A stretch of DNA of 64,000 bases from Burkholderia sp. BCC1644 (GTDB lineage: Bacteria; Pseudomonadota; Gammaproteobacteria; Burkholderiales; Burkholderiaceae). Numbering within the stretch: position 1 is the stretch's first letter; the number at the start of each line of letters is the position of its first letter. A model generated the notes under the pieces. It ran no database searches. It had not been told where the DNA came from and saw nothing but the letters and a program-made list of their open reading frames with translations. The translations under genes were made by a program, and so were the position numbers. Location: assembly GCF_902833225.1 (NCBI RefSeq), contig NZ_CADFEI010000004.1, positions 310,001 to 374,000 on the forward strand. Direction: 5' to 3'. Below, piece after piece: positions 63,997 to 64,000 of the stretch.

Positions 63997-64000
63997 ATGA
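63997..64000 (+). CDS. Start codon of the next gene, cut by the window edge
   Basis: An ATG at 63997 follows AACGAGAGAAAAACAC, a purine-rich leader, 91 nt after the preceding stop. By comparison with ynbABCD a hydrolase or phosphatase gene could follow, but nothing of the protein is visible. Confidence 0.35.

Overview
The window is about 67% GC, densely coded and free of rRNA, tRNA, insertion sequences and CRISPR arrays. Its gene content suggests Burkholderia, most likely the B. cepacia complex: an OmpC-type porin with a typical Burkholderia N-terminus, MipA beside an RstAB-like pair, many LysR regulators, and catabolic, siderophore and exopolysaccharide clusters of the kind carried on secondary replicons. 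The genus is inferred from style and content, not from a marker gene.

Layout. (1) 1-9572: a putative synthase-dependent exopolysaccharide locus. The minus strand carries a GT2 polymer synthase, a bactofilin-like beta-helix protein, a YaiO-like outer-membrane barrel, a membrane protein, a deacetylase-like secreted protein and the start of another secreted protein. wecB lies divergently across a 1.2-kb intergenic region that holds a sigma-54-like element facing each way. (2) 10279-16968: an IorAB-type molybdenum hydroxylase, a class II aldolase-like protein, an acyl-CoA dehydrogenase and a quinone oxidoreductase. (3) 17044-19311: LysR, pirin and DoxX. (4) 19417-22610: a PadR regulator divergent from a FadH-type reductase and a SnoaL-like protein, with two palindromic operators between them. 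(5) 22644-26193: a MocR regulator divergent from an aminotransferase and a periplasmic-type binding protein that lacks a signal peptide.

(6) 26249-33416: a hydroxyquinol pathway. The minus-strand operon encodes hydroxyquinol 1,2-dioxygenase, a Dabb protein, maleylacetate reductase, an MhpA-like flavin hydroxylase and an alpha/beta hydrolase. A divergent LysR gene and an outer-membrane transport protein follow, and two matching dyads mark the likely LysR sites. (7) 33536-38566: a TonB receptor with a FecCD/BtuF-type ABC transporter behind a Fur-family-like dyad. (8) 38626-45157: an RstAB-like two-component system, MipA, an I78-like lipoprotein, a lytic transglycosylase fused to a VirB9-like domain, and a general porin. 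(9) 45653-50594: a FecI-FecR-FecA-type iron system with a Fur box and a secreted ThuA-like protein.

(10) 50610-57616: two LysR-controlled units. One has a VOC protein and a flavin reductase. The other has a CitMHS transporter and an AtuA-type (DUF1446) protein whose small C-terminal domain is encoded separately. A nitrilase-family gene follows. (11) 57974-61187: two LuxR-type regulators and two secreted proteins of unknown function. (12) 61228-64000: a phospholipid-type cluster resembling E. coli ynbAB (CdsA-like, PlsC-like and CDP-alcohol phosphatidyltransferase-like), running off the right edge.

The least explained parts are the exopolysaccharide locus with its sigma-54-like promoters, the transglycosylase/VirB9 fusion, the unknown substrate of the hydroxyquinol operon, and the ynb-like cluster with altered metal-ligand positions.
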